A DNA stretch of 9,863 bases from an uncultured Clostridia bacterium (GTDB lineage: Bacteria > Bacillota > Clostridia > Oscillospirales > Acutalibacteraceae), in contig CAMVYG010000070.1 of assembly GCA_947171615.1 (NCBI GenBank), positions 1 to 9,863 of the forward strand, given 5' to 3'. The notes below the pieces were generated by a model, which was not told the origin of the DNA, ran no database searches, and saw only the letters and a list, made by a program, of their open reading frames with translations. A program made the translations under genes and the position numbers. Below, one piece after another: positions 1 through 6,084 of this stretch. Positions within the stretch are counted from its first letter, which is position 1, and each line of letters begins with the position of its first letter.

Positions 1-453
1 GTAGAATGTGCCGTGCTTGGGATGCCGGCAGGAGCGGGAGAGCCTATGTTTGGCGGAGCGGAAAATTTGTTCGCTTCTATTTTGTTTGGGATCCCGGCGG
101 TAAAGGGCGTCGATTTCGGCGCGGGTTTTTCAGCCGCTTATCTTAAGGGCAGTGAGAATAACGATTCTTTCTATTATGACGCAGATGGAAAGGTAAAGAC
201 CCGCACCAATCGCTCTGGCGGCATTTTGGGGGGCATTACCAACGGAATGCCCCTGGTTTTCCAGGCTGCCTTTAAGCCCACGCCCTCCATTGGTAAAGAA
301 CAGGATACCGTTGATCTGTATGCGAAGAAAAACGCAAAGCTTGTTATAGAGGGCAGGCACGATCCCTGTATCGTTCCCAGAGCGGCTCCTGTAGTGGAAG
401 CGGCTGCGTGCATTGCTTCCTTGGAGCTGTTGGCCCGAAGCGGAATGCTGTGA
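1..453 (+). CDS. aroC: Chorismate synthase, C-terminal part (5' end outside window)
   Basis: Chorismate synthase converts 5-enolpyruvylshikimate-3-phosphate to chorismate, the last step of the common shikimate pathway, using reduced FMN in the cytoplasm. The reading frame is open from base 1, so these 150 residues are the C-terminal part of a protein usually about 360 residues long. Family hallmarks are visible: a GEPMFGGAENL block followed by GIPAVKGVDFGAGF, then SGGILGGITNG, and near the end the signature GRHDPCIVPRAAPVVEA. The gene ends in TGA. It is the first visible gene of a same-strand run leading to pheA, which fits an aromatic amino acid operon. No terminator is seen in the 76 bases before the next gene. 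Identification is secure; the start lies outside the window. Confidence 0.96.
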   Translation, partial: VECAVLGMPAGAGEPMFGGAENLFASILFGIPAVKGVDFGAGFSAAYLKGSENNDSFYYDADGKVKTRTNRSGGILGGITNGMPLVFQAAFKPTPSIGKEQDTVDLYAKKNAKLVIEGRHDPCIVPRAAPVVEAAACIASLELLARSGML

Positions 454-529
454 TTTTTTGAAGGCAGCAAAAGGGAAACCGTTTTCTGTTCAGCATTCTG
501 TCGATTTATAGTATGAAAAGGAGATTCTT

Positions 530-1249
530 ATGGACTTATTGAGTCCTCAAAGCGTTGATTTTCTCTGGAAGCTTACCCTGAATAATCAGCGCCCCTGGTT
601 TCAGGAGCACAAGGAAGAATTCATTGCTGTGTTGGATAAACCGTTTAAGGCTATAGCCTATGAGACCGAGAGACTTCTGAAGGAGAAGCTGCCGGAAACT
701 GACTTACGGCTTCATATTTCCCGAATTTATCGGGACGCCAGACGCCTGTTCGGGAAAGGTCCCTATCAGGACAACCTCTGGTTTTCCCTTCAGGAGAGAA
801 ATGCTTCCGATTATGGCCCCGTGTTCTGGTTTGAACTGAACCGGGAGGGTACCTCGCATGGCGTGGGCTTCTGGGAAAGGAACGCCAGGCTGGGAAAGGC
901 GTTACGTGAGAGAGTTCGTCATGATCCGAAAGCGTTTGAACAACTGGTGGAGAGTTTGCCTGCAAACTTCCGTTTATGGGGAGAGGAGTACAAGCGCCCC
1001 AAAGGCTCCTATGGTTCGGTGATTGATCCCTGGTACAATCGCAAACAAATCAGCATCGGCTGGGACAATTATTTTGGGCAGGAATTATTTGGCCCCCGAC
1101 TGCCGGAGCTACTGACGGCGTCTTTTTTAAGTCTTTTGCCAGTATATGAACTGTGTTTGTCAGTCTTTCGAGAGTCTAAGGAGGACGAATTCAGGGAAGA
1201 ACAAAATTCGTTGTGGGGGATTTCGGGAGGAAAGCATGGAGACCATTGA
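530..1249 (+). CDS. DUF2461 family protein
   Basis: This 239-residue protein matches the DUF2461 (TIGR02453) pattern: an N-terminal FLWKLTLNNQRPWFQEHKEEF block (a common 'L..NN.R.WF...K' opening), then a central RIYRDARRLFGKGPYQ motif around residues 64-79, and a GFWERNARLGKALRERV segment. The molecular function of the family is not established and I assign none. There is no signal peptide or membrane segment, so it is probably cytoplasmic. The ATG is preceded by AAAAGGAG at a good distance. The 3' end overlaps the start of pheA by 14 bases in another frame, which suggests translational coupling inside the aroC-pheA operon. A TATAGT sequence at 507-512 could be a -10 element, but I see no acceptable -35. 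Confidence 0.88.
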   Translation: MDLLSPQSVDFLWKLTLNNQRPWFQEHKEEFIAVLDKPFKAIAYETERLLKEKLPETDLRLHISRIYRDARRLFGKGPYQDNLWFSLQERNASDYGPVFWFELNREGTSHGVGFWERNARLGKALRERVRHDPKAFEQLVESLPANFRLWGEEYKRPKGSYGSVIDPWYNRKQISIGWDNYFGQELFGPRLPELLTASFLSLLPVYELCLSVFRESKEDEFREEQNSLWGISGGKHGDH

Positions 1250-1610
1250 ATATCAGGAAAAGCTCGGAAAGATACGGCAGGAAATAGACGAGATCGACAG
1301 CAGACTTCTGCCGCTGTTTCTGGAGCGGATGCGCTGCTCGGAGAAAGTGGCCGCGCTAAAGAAAGAGGCGGGCGCCCCTGTGCTGAACGCCGGACGGGAG
1401 CAGGAAATTTTGGCGAGCATCCGGGAAAAAGGGGGAGAATATGGAGCCGAGGCGGAGGCGCTGTACCGCTCCATCATGTCTATCAGCCGAATGCGGCAGC
1501 ATCAGCTGCTTTCCGGCGGGGAAGAGCTTCGTATGTTGGAGCGGCAGGCCTCCCGTAAAATGCCGGAATGCCCGGGCGGTGTGGTCTGTCTGGGGGTCGG
1601 GGGAGAATAA
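1236..1610 (+). CDS. pheA: Chorismate mutase (AroQ-type) domain, N-terminal part of pheA
   Basis: The 124-residue open part is an all-helical AroQ-type chorismate mutase, which acts as a dimer in the cytoplasm. By my alignment to the E. coli PheA mutase domain, the active-site positions are Arg14, Arg31, Lys42, Arg54, Glu55, Ser84 and Gln88, all present. The position of E. coli Asp48 is Asn51 here, which may be tolerated because I recall that residue contacting substrate partly through its backbone. The ATG at 1236 is preferred over the upstream GTG-initiated extension at 1146, because it has GGGAGG directly upstream and matches the family N-terminus, whereas the longer form would overlap the preceding gene by about 100 bases. 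Residues after about 110 are the linker and the damaged beginning of the dehydratase domain. If the stop is real, this piece could still fold as a monofunctional mutase. Confidence 0.82.
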   Translation: METIEYQEKLGKIRQEIDEIDSRLLPLFLERMRCSEKVAALKKEAGAPVLNAGREQEILASIREKGGEYGAEAEALYRSIMSISRMRQHQLLSGGEELRMLERQASRKMPECPGGVVCLGVGGE

Positions 1611-1661
1611 TCCCATGGGGGGGGGCTGGTAGAGGGAGCCTATTCCCATCAGGCGGCTCTT
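1596..1661 (+). repeat. Imperfect 33-bp direct duplication with G9 run at the pheA break
   Basis: Bases 1596-1628 align without gaps to 1629-1661. The first 21 positions agree at 16 (shared cores GGGAG and TCCCAT), and 22 of 33 agree overall. At 7 of the 11 differences the first copy has G, and it includes nine consecutive G at 1617-1625. The second copy encodes the normal dehydratase opening VEGAYSHQAAL; the first reads as a corrupted version with a TAA. This fits a low-quality read end retained at an assembly join, or a real tandem duplication that has since decayed. Confidence 0.6.
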
Positions 1662-2411
1662 TCCTTTTTCGGCAAGGTTCCTATTTCTTTTGCGCCTACC
1701 TGGAAGCAGGTGTTTGAAGATGTGAAGGCGGGACGGACGCAGTTCGGTGTGCTGCCGGTGGAAAATTCCGCTGCCGGTTCTGTTACCGGGGTTTATGATC
1801 TGATCCTTCGTTATCGTTTCTTTATTGTAGGAGCGGAGGCGGTAAGGGTAGAGCATTGCCTGGCAGTAGCCCAAAGGGGAACGCCGGTCACTTCGGTGGT
1901 ATCTCATCCCCAGGCTCTTTCTCAGTGTGCGGAATATCTGGAAAGCCACGGTTTGAAAGCGGTGGAGTTTTCCAATACTGCGGCGGCGGCAAAATATGTG
2001 GCGGAGCAAAAGCCTGAAGGCGTTGGGGCGCTGTGTTCCCGGGAAGCGGCGCAAAAATACGGGCTTGAAATTCTGGAAGAAAAGGTACAGGACGAAAAAG
2101 ACAACACCACGAGATTTGTCATTATTTCCAAAGATCCCATTTTCCCGGAGGACGCTACGAAGATCAGCCTCTGTTTTTCCCTTTCCCATACTCCTGGCGC
2201 TCTCCATACGGTGCTGGCACGGTTTGCCATGTGCGGGTTAAACATGACGAAGATCGAGTCCCGTCCCATTCCGGATAAAGCCTTTACCTATGATTTTTAT
2301 TTGGACTTTACCGGCAATATCCACGAAAAGAAAGCACTGGATCTGATCTGCGCCCTTCACGATGAGCTGCCAAGGTTCTCTTTTTTAGGCAATTACTGTG
2401 AACGATCATAA
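1611..2411 (+). CDS. pheA: Prephenate dehydratase plus ACT domain, C-terminal part of pheA
   Basis: From 1611 the frame is open to TAA at 2411. It encodes the prephenate dehydratase domain: VEGAYSHQAAL at the start, GVLPVENSAAGSV (the conserved PxENS motif), a periplasmic-binding-like fold through about base 2130, and the catalytic NTTRF motif near 2104-2118. An ACT regulatory domain follows, with the phenylalanine-site motifs PGALHTVL and ESRP. As written it lacks a good start. The first GTG, at 1710, would drop the VEGAYSHQ block that the domain needs. An ATG at 1615, with a GGGGGAGA ribosome-site-like stretch before it, is out of frame and reaches TAG after five codons; one more G in the nine-G run would bring it into frame. 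The feature start marks the open frame, not a proven initiation site. Confidence 0.75.
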   Translation, partial: SHGGGLVEGAYSHQAALSFFGKVPISFAPTWKQVFEDVKAGRTQFGVLPVENSAAGSVTGVYDLILRYRFFIVGAEAVRVEHCLAVAQRGTPVTSVVSHPQALSQCAEYLESHGLKAVEFSNTAAAAKYVAEQKPEGVGALCSREAAQKYGLEILEEKVQDEKDNTTRFVIISKDPIFPEDATKISLCFSLSHTPGALHTVLARFAMCGLNMTKIESRPIPDKAFTYDFYLDFTGNIHEKKALDLICALHDELPRFSFLGNYCERS

Positions 2412-2438
2412 AGTTTGAGAAAAGAGGAAGAAAATCAA

Positions 2439-2954
2439 ATGGAAATTCAAATGAAGCCTGTAAAGTCAGAAGAAGAAATTTATGCGTTGTGTGAAATTGC
2501 GGAACAGGTTTGGCATTTGACTTATGATTCCCTGGTCCCAGAGGGACAGGTGGAATATATGCTGGAAAAATTCCAGTCTCCCCATGCGGTGAAGGAACAG
2601 ATGAACACCCTGAATTACCGTTATTATATGATGGTGTGCGGTGGAGAAAACGCCGGATTTGTCGGCTTTGCTCCCCGGTATGAGGGAAGGGAGGAAATGT
2701 TTCTCAGTAAGGTGTACCTGCTGCCGGAGTTTCGGGGACAGGGCGCTGTGAAAGCGGCTTTCAGACTTGTAGAGGAAGAAACCAGAAAAGAGGGGCTTTC
2801 CAAAATCCGCCTGACGGTCAATAAGGGAAATACTCATGCCGTGCAGGTGTATGAACACTATGGCTTCCGCACGGTGGAAAAGGTGAAAACCGATATCGGC
2901 TCCGGCTATGTGATGGACGATTTTATCATGGTAAAGGAACTGGCAAAATCATAA
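2439..2954 (+). CDS. GNAT family N-acetyltransferase
   Basis: This 171-residue protein has the GNAT fold, which transfers an acetyl group from acetyl-CoA to an amine; the substrate cannot be read from sequence. Motif A is visible as VYLLPEFRGQGAVKAA, with the pyrophosphate-binding loop R99-G-Q-G102. Motif B follows as NTHAVQVYEHYGF at residues 131-143. I chose the ATG at 2439 (MEIQMKP) because AGGAAG lies eight bases upstream; an in-frame TTG at 2415 would place that ribosome site inside the gene. It starts 27 bases after pheA and is probably co-transcribed with it, and a hairpin terminator follows its stop. There is no sign that it works in aromatic biosynthesis; it may simply share the operon. 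Confidence 0.9.
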   Translation: MEIQMKPVKSEEEIYALCEIAEQVWHLTYDSLVPEGQVEYMLEKFQSPHAVKEQMNTLNYRYYMMVCGGENAGFVGFAPRYEGREEMFLSKVYLLPEFRGQGAVKAAFRLVEEETRKEGLSKIRLTVNKGNTHAVQVYEHYGFRTVEKVKTDIGSGYVMDDFIMVKELAKS

Positions 2955-2963
2955 CTTGGCAGA

Positions 2964-2988
2964 GAGGCGCTTTTGCGCTTCTTTTGTT
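2964..2988 (+). terminator. Intrinsic terminator of the aroC-pheA-GNAT operon
   Basis: GAGGCGC (2964-2970) pairs with GCGCTTC (2975-2981) across a TTTT loop, with one G-T pair. The stem is followed by TTTTGTTT. It begins ten bases after the acetyltransferase stop. Confidence 0.7.
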
Positions 2989-3022
2989 TACTGGGGAATT
3001 TTTGCGGAAAGGAGAATGGGAA

Positions 3023-3487
3023 ATGCTTCAACGGCTGAAATCTGCCTATCGTGTTGGCTTTGATTTCCGGGGACTTGCTTTGTTTCTTCTCATTATGATT
3101 CCGAATTTTATTTGGTTCTTCGTTCCTGCTCCCAGGGATATACTGCGGCTGGATTCCAAAACTCCCAGCTGGGATCTGGCTGCCTCCTGCTTTCAGGTTC
3201 TGTTGGTCTTTTCCTTGTGTGCTGTAAAGCATGTTTCTTCCGGCGCGCTGTCTTACAAAAGAATCTCTTTTTGGTTGGCGGTTGTTTTCTGCGGCAGCTA
3301 TTTTCTCGGGTGGCTTTTATATTACAGAGGAATTGCCGTTCCGGCGGTGATCTTTTCCCTGTGTCTCTTTCCCTGCGCTTCCTTTTTTGCGTTTGCCTGG
3401 AACCGAAAAAATCTATTTGCCATGGTGTTTTCCGTATTGTTTGCTCTCTGCCATTTAGCGGGTACGATCATCAATTTCCTTTTGTAA
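3023..3487 (+). CDS. Uncharacterised membrane protein, about five membrane segments
   Basis: I do not recognise a named family for this 154-residue protein. Hydrophobic stretches at about residues 18-34, 52-68, 81-101, 104-125 and 132-154 point to an integral membrane protein with short loops and no soluble domain. The N-terminus is basic and has no cleavable signal. The segment PNFIWFFVPAPRDILR after the first helix is the most distinctive part and would help a homology search. The ATG at 3023 is preferred because AGGAG sits eight bases upstream; an in-frame TTG at 2984 falls inside the T-tail of the preceding terminator. No clear promoter is seen in the short gap, so it may depend on read-through or on a weak promoter. 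The following glucosidase gene appears to have its own promoter, so shared function is not implied. Confidence 0.75.
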   Translation: MLQRLKSAYRVGFDFRGLALFLLIMIPNFIWFFVPAPRDILRLDSKTPSWDLAASCFQVLLVFSLCAVKHVSSGALSYKRISFWLAVVFCGSYFLGWLLYYRGIAVPAVIFSLCLFPCASFFAFAWNRKNLFAMVFSVLFALCHLAGTIINFLL

Positions 3488-3503
3488 GAAAGAAGCAAAA
3501 ATA

Positions 3504-3532
3504 TTGACTTTACTTCCAGAATATGGTTCAAT
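3504..3532 (+). promoter_or_regulatory. Likely housekeeping-sigma promoter for the GH3 gene
   Basis: TTGACT (3504-3509) and TTCAAT (3527-3532) are separated by 17 bases, giving five of six and four of six consensus matches. Transcription would start near 3539, about 30 bases before the ATG at 3570. This also argues against the in-frame TTG at 3504 being the translation start. Confidence 0.5.
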
Positions 3533-3569
3533 ATATCTAAACGATACCTTTGATTGGAGAGTGAAGCAG

Positions 3570-5816
3570 ATGGATTTGAAAAAGCTTGTTTCTGAAATGA
3601 CACTGGAAGAAAAAGCGTCTCTCTGTTCCGGGTCTGATTTTTGGCATACCCGGGGAGTAGAACGCCTGGGAATTCCGGCAGTGATGGTAACGGACGGCCC
3701 CTGCGGCTTGCGGAAGCAGGCAGGCGATACGGACCATCTGGGCTTAAACGCCAGTGTAAAGGCGATCAGCTATCCCACGGGCTCCTGCATTGCGTCTTCC
3801 TTTGACAGAGACTTGATCCGGGAATCCGGCGAGTACCTGGGGGAAGAGTGCCAGGCGGAAGATGTTGCCGTTTTGCTGGGGCCTGCGGTAAATATCAAGC
3901 GCTCTCCCTTGTGCGGGCGGAATTTTGAGTATTTTTCTGAAGATCCTTATGTGGCGGGCGAAATGGCTGCGGCGTATATCAAGGGTGTGCAGAGCAAGCA
4001 CGTTGGTACCAGCATCAAGCATTTTGCCGCCAATTCTCAGGAGCACCGCCGTATGACTAGTGACAGCGTAGTGGATGAGCGCACTTTGCGGGAATTGTAC
4101 TTCCCTGCCTTTGAAAAGGCGGCAAAGGAGGCCCAGCCCTGGACTTTTATGTGCTCCTACAATAAGCTGAATGGTACGTATGCCTCGGAAAATCATCGTC
4201 TGCTTACGGAAATCCTACGGGACGAATGGGGCTTTGAGGGCGCTGTCATGAGCGATTGGGGTGCCGTCAACGAGAGGCCCCTGGGTGTTGCCGCCGGGCT
4301 GGACCTGGAAATGCCGGGCCCCGGTACCGCCAAGACTCAACAGATCAGAGAAGCGGTGAAAAACGGCACGCTTGCGGAGAAAGATGTGGATATTGCCGCA
4401 GAGCGCGTGCTGAAGTTTGTTTATGCTTACTTGGAAAACCGTGTTCCCGGTATTAAGCTTGATTATGAGCGCCACCATGCCAAGGCTCGCCAGATGGCGG
4501 CGGAATCCATGGTTCTCCTGAAGAATGAAGGGAATATTCTGCCTCTTTCCAAAGAAAAGAAGGTTGCCTTTATCGGCAAGTTTGCCGAAGCGCCCCGCTT
4601 TCAGGGCGGCGGCAGCTCCCACGTGAACAGCTACAAGGTGGTAGGCGCTGTGGAAGCCGCTCGGGGATTGCGGATGACCTATGCGCAGGGCTATTCTACA
4701 GAGACCCAGGAGCCGGACGATGCGCTGATCGCCGAGGCTGTAAAGGCCGCAAAAGAAGCGGAATGCGCCGTTCTGTTTATCGGTATTACCGATGCCATGG
4801 AATCTGAGGGTTTTGACCGGAAAGATCTGAAAATTCCTGCCTGCCAGGAAAAATTGTTGGAAGAGGTAGTAAAGGTTCAAAAGAATACAGTAGTGGTAGT
4901 GCATTGCGGCGCTCCCATTGAGATGCCCTGGATTCAGGACGTAAAAGCCGTACTATATGCCTATTTAGGCGGCGAGGCCGTAGGCGCAGCTACAGTGGAT
5001 ATCCTTTTCGGAGATGTAAACCCCAGCGGCAAGCTGGCGGAAACCTTCCCGATCCGTCTGGAGGATAACCCTTCGTATCTTTACTATTTCGGAGAAGGAG
5101 ACCGTACCGAATACAGAGAGGGGATCTTTGTAGGGTATCGCTACTATGATAAGAAAAAGCTTCCTGTGCTGTTCCCCTTCGGACATGGCCTGAGCTATAC
5201 GGAATTTGCCTATAGCGGCCTGACCTTTGATAAAACATCCCTGAAGGATACCGATACGCTTCAGGTTTCTGTTAAAGTAAAGAATGTGGGGAAAAGGGCA
5301 GGAAAGGAGATCGTGCAGCTCTATGTAGAGGATAACGAGAGCAGCGTGATCCGCCCGGAAAAAGAGCTTATGGGCTTTGAAAAGGTAGAGCTTGCACCCG
5401 GTGAGGAAAAAACGGTAAGCTTTACGCTTGAGAAGCGTTCCTTTGCCTTTTATGATACTGCGCTTTCCGATTGGCGTGTGGAAACCGGCGAATTTACGAT
5501 CCATATCGGAAAATCAAGCCGTGATATTCAGCTTTCCGGCGTGGTCTATGTAGAATCCACCACTGTGGTGGAAAAGCGCTTTACCGTCAACAGTACGATC
5601 GGTGATATTATGGCGGACCCCAAGGGCGCCCAGGTGCTGGGGCAGATGATGCAGGCCATGATGCCCGGCGGCGGGCCGGAGGCCGGCGAGATGTTTGACG
5701 ATGAAGGCATGAAAGCCATGATGAACGCCTTGCCTCTGCGGGGCGTGATGATGATGGCAGGGGACAGTGTAAAACCCGAAATGCTTCAAGCTTTGCTGGA
5801 TCATTTGAACGCATAA
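3570..5816 (+). CDS. Glycoside hydrolase family 3 beta-glucosidase-type enzyme
   Basis: GH3 enzymes release non-reducing-end sugars, commonly beta-linked glucose or xylose, by a retaining mechanism; the exact sugar cannot be decided here. The 748-residue protein has the N-terminal barrel (about 1-300) with substrate-site motifs TDGPCGLR (Asp42) and KHF (Lys150-His151), and the SDWGAV motif whose Asp229 should be the nucleophile. The alpha/beta sandwich domain follows (about 330-540) and contains ESEGFDR, where Glu413 or Glu411 is the probable acid/base. A fibronectin-III-like domain comes next (about 560-660), and a 78-residue tail unusually rich in methionine (671-748) ends the protein. There is no signal peptide, so it should be cytoplasmic and act on imported oligosaccharides. 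The ATG at 3570 has GGAGA nine bases upstream. It has its own promoter and terminator, so it appears monocistronic. Confidence 0.95.
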   Translation: MDLKKLVSEMTLEEKASLCSGSDFWHTRGVERLGIPAVMVTDGPCGLRKQAGDTDHLGLNASVKAISYPTGSCIASSFDRDLIRESGEYLGEECQAEDVAVLLGPAVNIKRSPLCGRNFEYFSEDPYVAGEMAAAYIKGVQSKHVGTSIKHFAANSQEHRRMTSDSVVDERTLRELYFPAFEKAAKEAQPWTFMCSYNKLNGTYASENHRLLTEILRDEWGFEGAVMSDWGAVNERPLGVAAGLDLEMPGPGTAKTQQIREAVKNGTLAEKDVDIAAERVLKFVYAYLENRVPGIKLDYERHHAKARQMAAESMVLLKNEGNILPLSKEKKVAFIGKFAEAPRFQGGGSSHVNSYKVVGAVEAARGLRMTYAQGYSTETQEPDDALIAEAVKAAKEAECAVLFIGITDAMESEGFDRKDLKIPACQEKLLEEVVKVQKNTVVVVHCGAPIEMPWIQDVKAVLYAYLGGEAVGAATVDILFGDVNPSGKLAETFPIRLEDNPSYLYYFGEGDRTEYREGIFVGYRYYDKKKLPVLFPFGHGLSYTEFAYSGLTFDKTSLKDTDTLQVSVKVKNVGKRAGKEIVQLYVEDNESSVIRPEKELMGFEKVELAPGEEKTVSFTLEKRSFAFYDTALSDWRVETGEFTIHIGKSSRDIQLSGVVYVESTTVVEKRFTVNSTIGDIMADPKGAQVLGQMMQAMMPGGGPEAGEMFDDEGMKAMMNALPLRGVMMMAGDSVKPEMLQALLDHLNA

Positions 5817-5833
5817 AAGCCCCTTTTTCTTTC

Positions 5834-5880
5834 AAAGCACTCTGTTTCCGTTTTGGAGAGACAGGGTGCTTTGTTTTTTT
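5834..5880 (+). terminator. Intrinsic terminator after the GH3 gene
   Basis: AAAGCACTCTGT (5834-5845) pairs with ACAGGGTGCTTT (5861-5872) over 12 positions with one G-T pair. The stem is followed by G and seven T. It lies just downstream of the glucosidase stop. Confidence 0.85.
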
Positions 5881-5993
5881 GCGTTTTTTTCGGCGAAAAG
5901 CGAAGCAGGCTTTGACAAAATTCAGGTTCAAGGTGACATAAAATGGAAGACGGTCAGGATAAAAGAAGCTGTGGACCGAAAGGAAAATAAATT

Positions 5994-6023
5994 TTTACCA
6001 AAAAGAAGTCATACTGGTATATT
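5994..6023 (+). promoter_or_regulatory. Likely extended -10 promoter for the wall hydrolase gene
   Basis: TATATT (6018-6023) is preceded by TGG, giving an extended -10 (TGnTATATT). A weak -35, TTTACC (5994-5999), lies 18 bases upstream. Transcription would start near 6030, leaving a leader of about 55 bases. A perfect TTGACA at 5912-5917 has no well-spaced -10. Confidence 0.45.
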
Positions 6024-6065
6024 TTCCCGTTTTTCCGCACAAAGTAAAGGCAATACCAGCTTCTT
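6003..6065. repeat. Interrupted inverted repeat across the wall hydrolase promoter and leader
   Basis: The right arm, ATACCAGCTTCTT (6053-6065), is the exact reverse complement of AAGAAG (6003-6008) joined to CTGGTAT (6014-6020), with five extra bases, TCATA, between the two left pieces. The spacer is 32 bases. The left arm covers the promoter spacer and part of the -10, and the right arm ends five bases before the ribosome binding site. It could be an operator, or an RNA stem if transcription starts further upstream. Confidence 0.5.
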
Positions 6066-6084
6066 GGAAAGGAGAAGAAACGCA

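Larger units (their letters stand above)
1236..2411 (+). pseudogene. pheA: Interrupted pheA: chorismate mutase/prephenate dehydratase (P-protein) with in-frame stop
   Basis: The two halves of a bifunctional P-protein lie in the same frame, separated only by TAA at 1608-1610. The intact enzyme rearranges chorismate to prephenate and then dehydrates and decarboxylates it to phenylpyruvate, the committed branch to phenylalanine, with feedback inhibition through a C-terminal ACT domain. The start at 1236 has GGGAGG five bases upstream. The reading VVCLGV...LVEGAYSHQ across the break shows the expected family junction, roughly GVEGAYSHQ, interrupted by about 11 extra codons (around 1596-1628). Removing 33 bases would restore one open frame of about 380 residues, a normal P-protein size. 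The extra segment is G-rich and resembles the bases that follow it. It may be a sequencing or assembly artefact rather than a real lesion. The two open parts are described separately. Confidence 0.8.

Noticed and set aside
484..512. Possible promoter before the DUF2461 gene (TATAGT at 507-512)
   Set aside because: The hexamer 17 bases upstream (TTCTGT) is a poor -35, and no terminator follows aroC, so operon read-through is simpler.
1356..2207. Long open frame of 283 codons on the minus strand opposite pheA
   Set aside because: It lies opposite clearly coding pheA, is rich in Arg/His/Pro as expected of an antisense shadow, has no recognisable motif, and crosses the suspect repeat region.
4215..4904. 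Open frame of 229 codons on the minus strand inside the GH3 gene
   Set aside because: The GH3 frame carries the catalytic motifs over the same bases; the antisense reading has no family features or ribosome site.
5912..5944. Perfect TTGACA at 5912-5917 as a promoter
   Set aside because: The best -10 candidates, CATAAA and TAAAAT, lie 19 and 21 bases away. The spacing is too long or the match too weak compared with the extended -10 at 6018.
5866..6084. N-terminal extension of the wall hydrolase to 5866
   Set aside because: It begins inside the GH3 terminator, and the ATG at 6085 has a good ribosome site and starts a textbook signal peptide.
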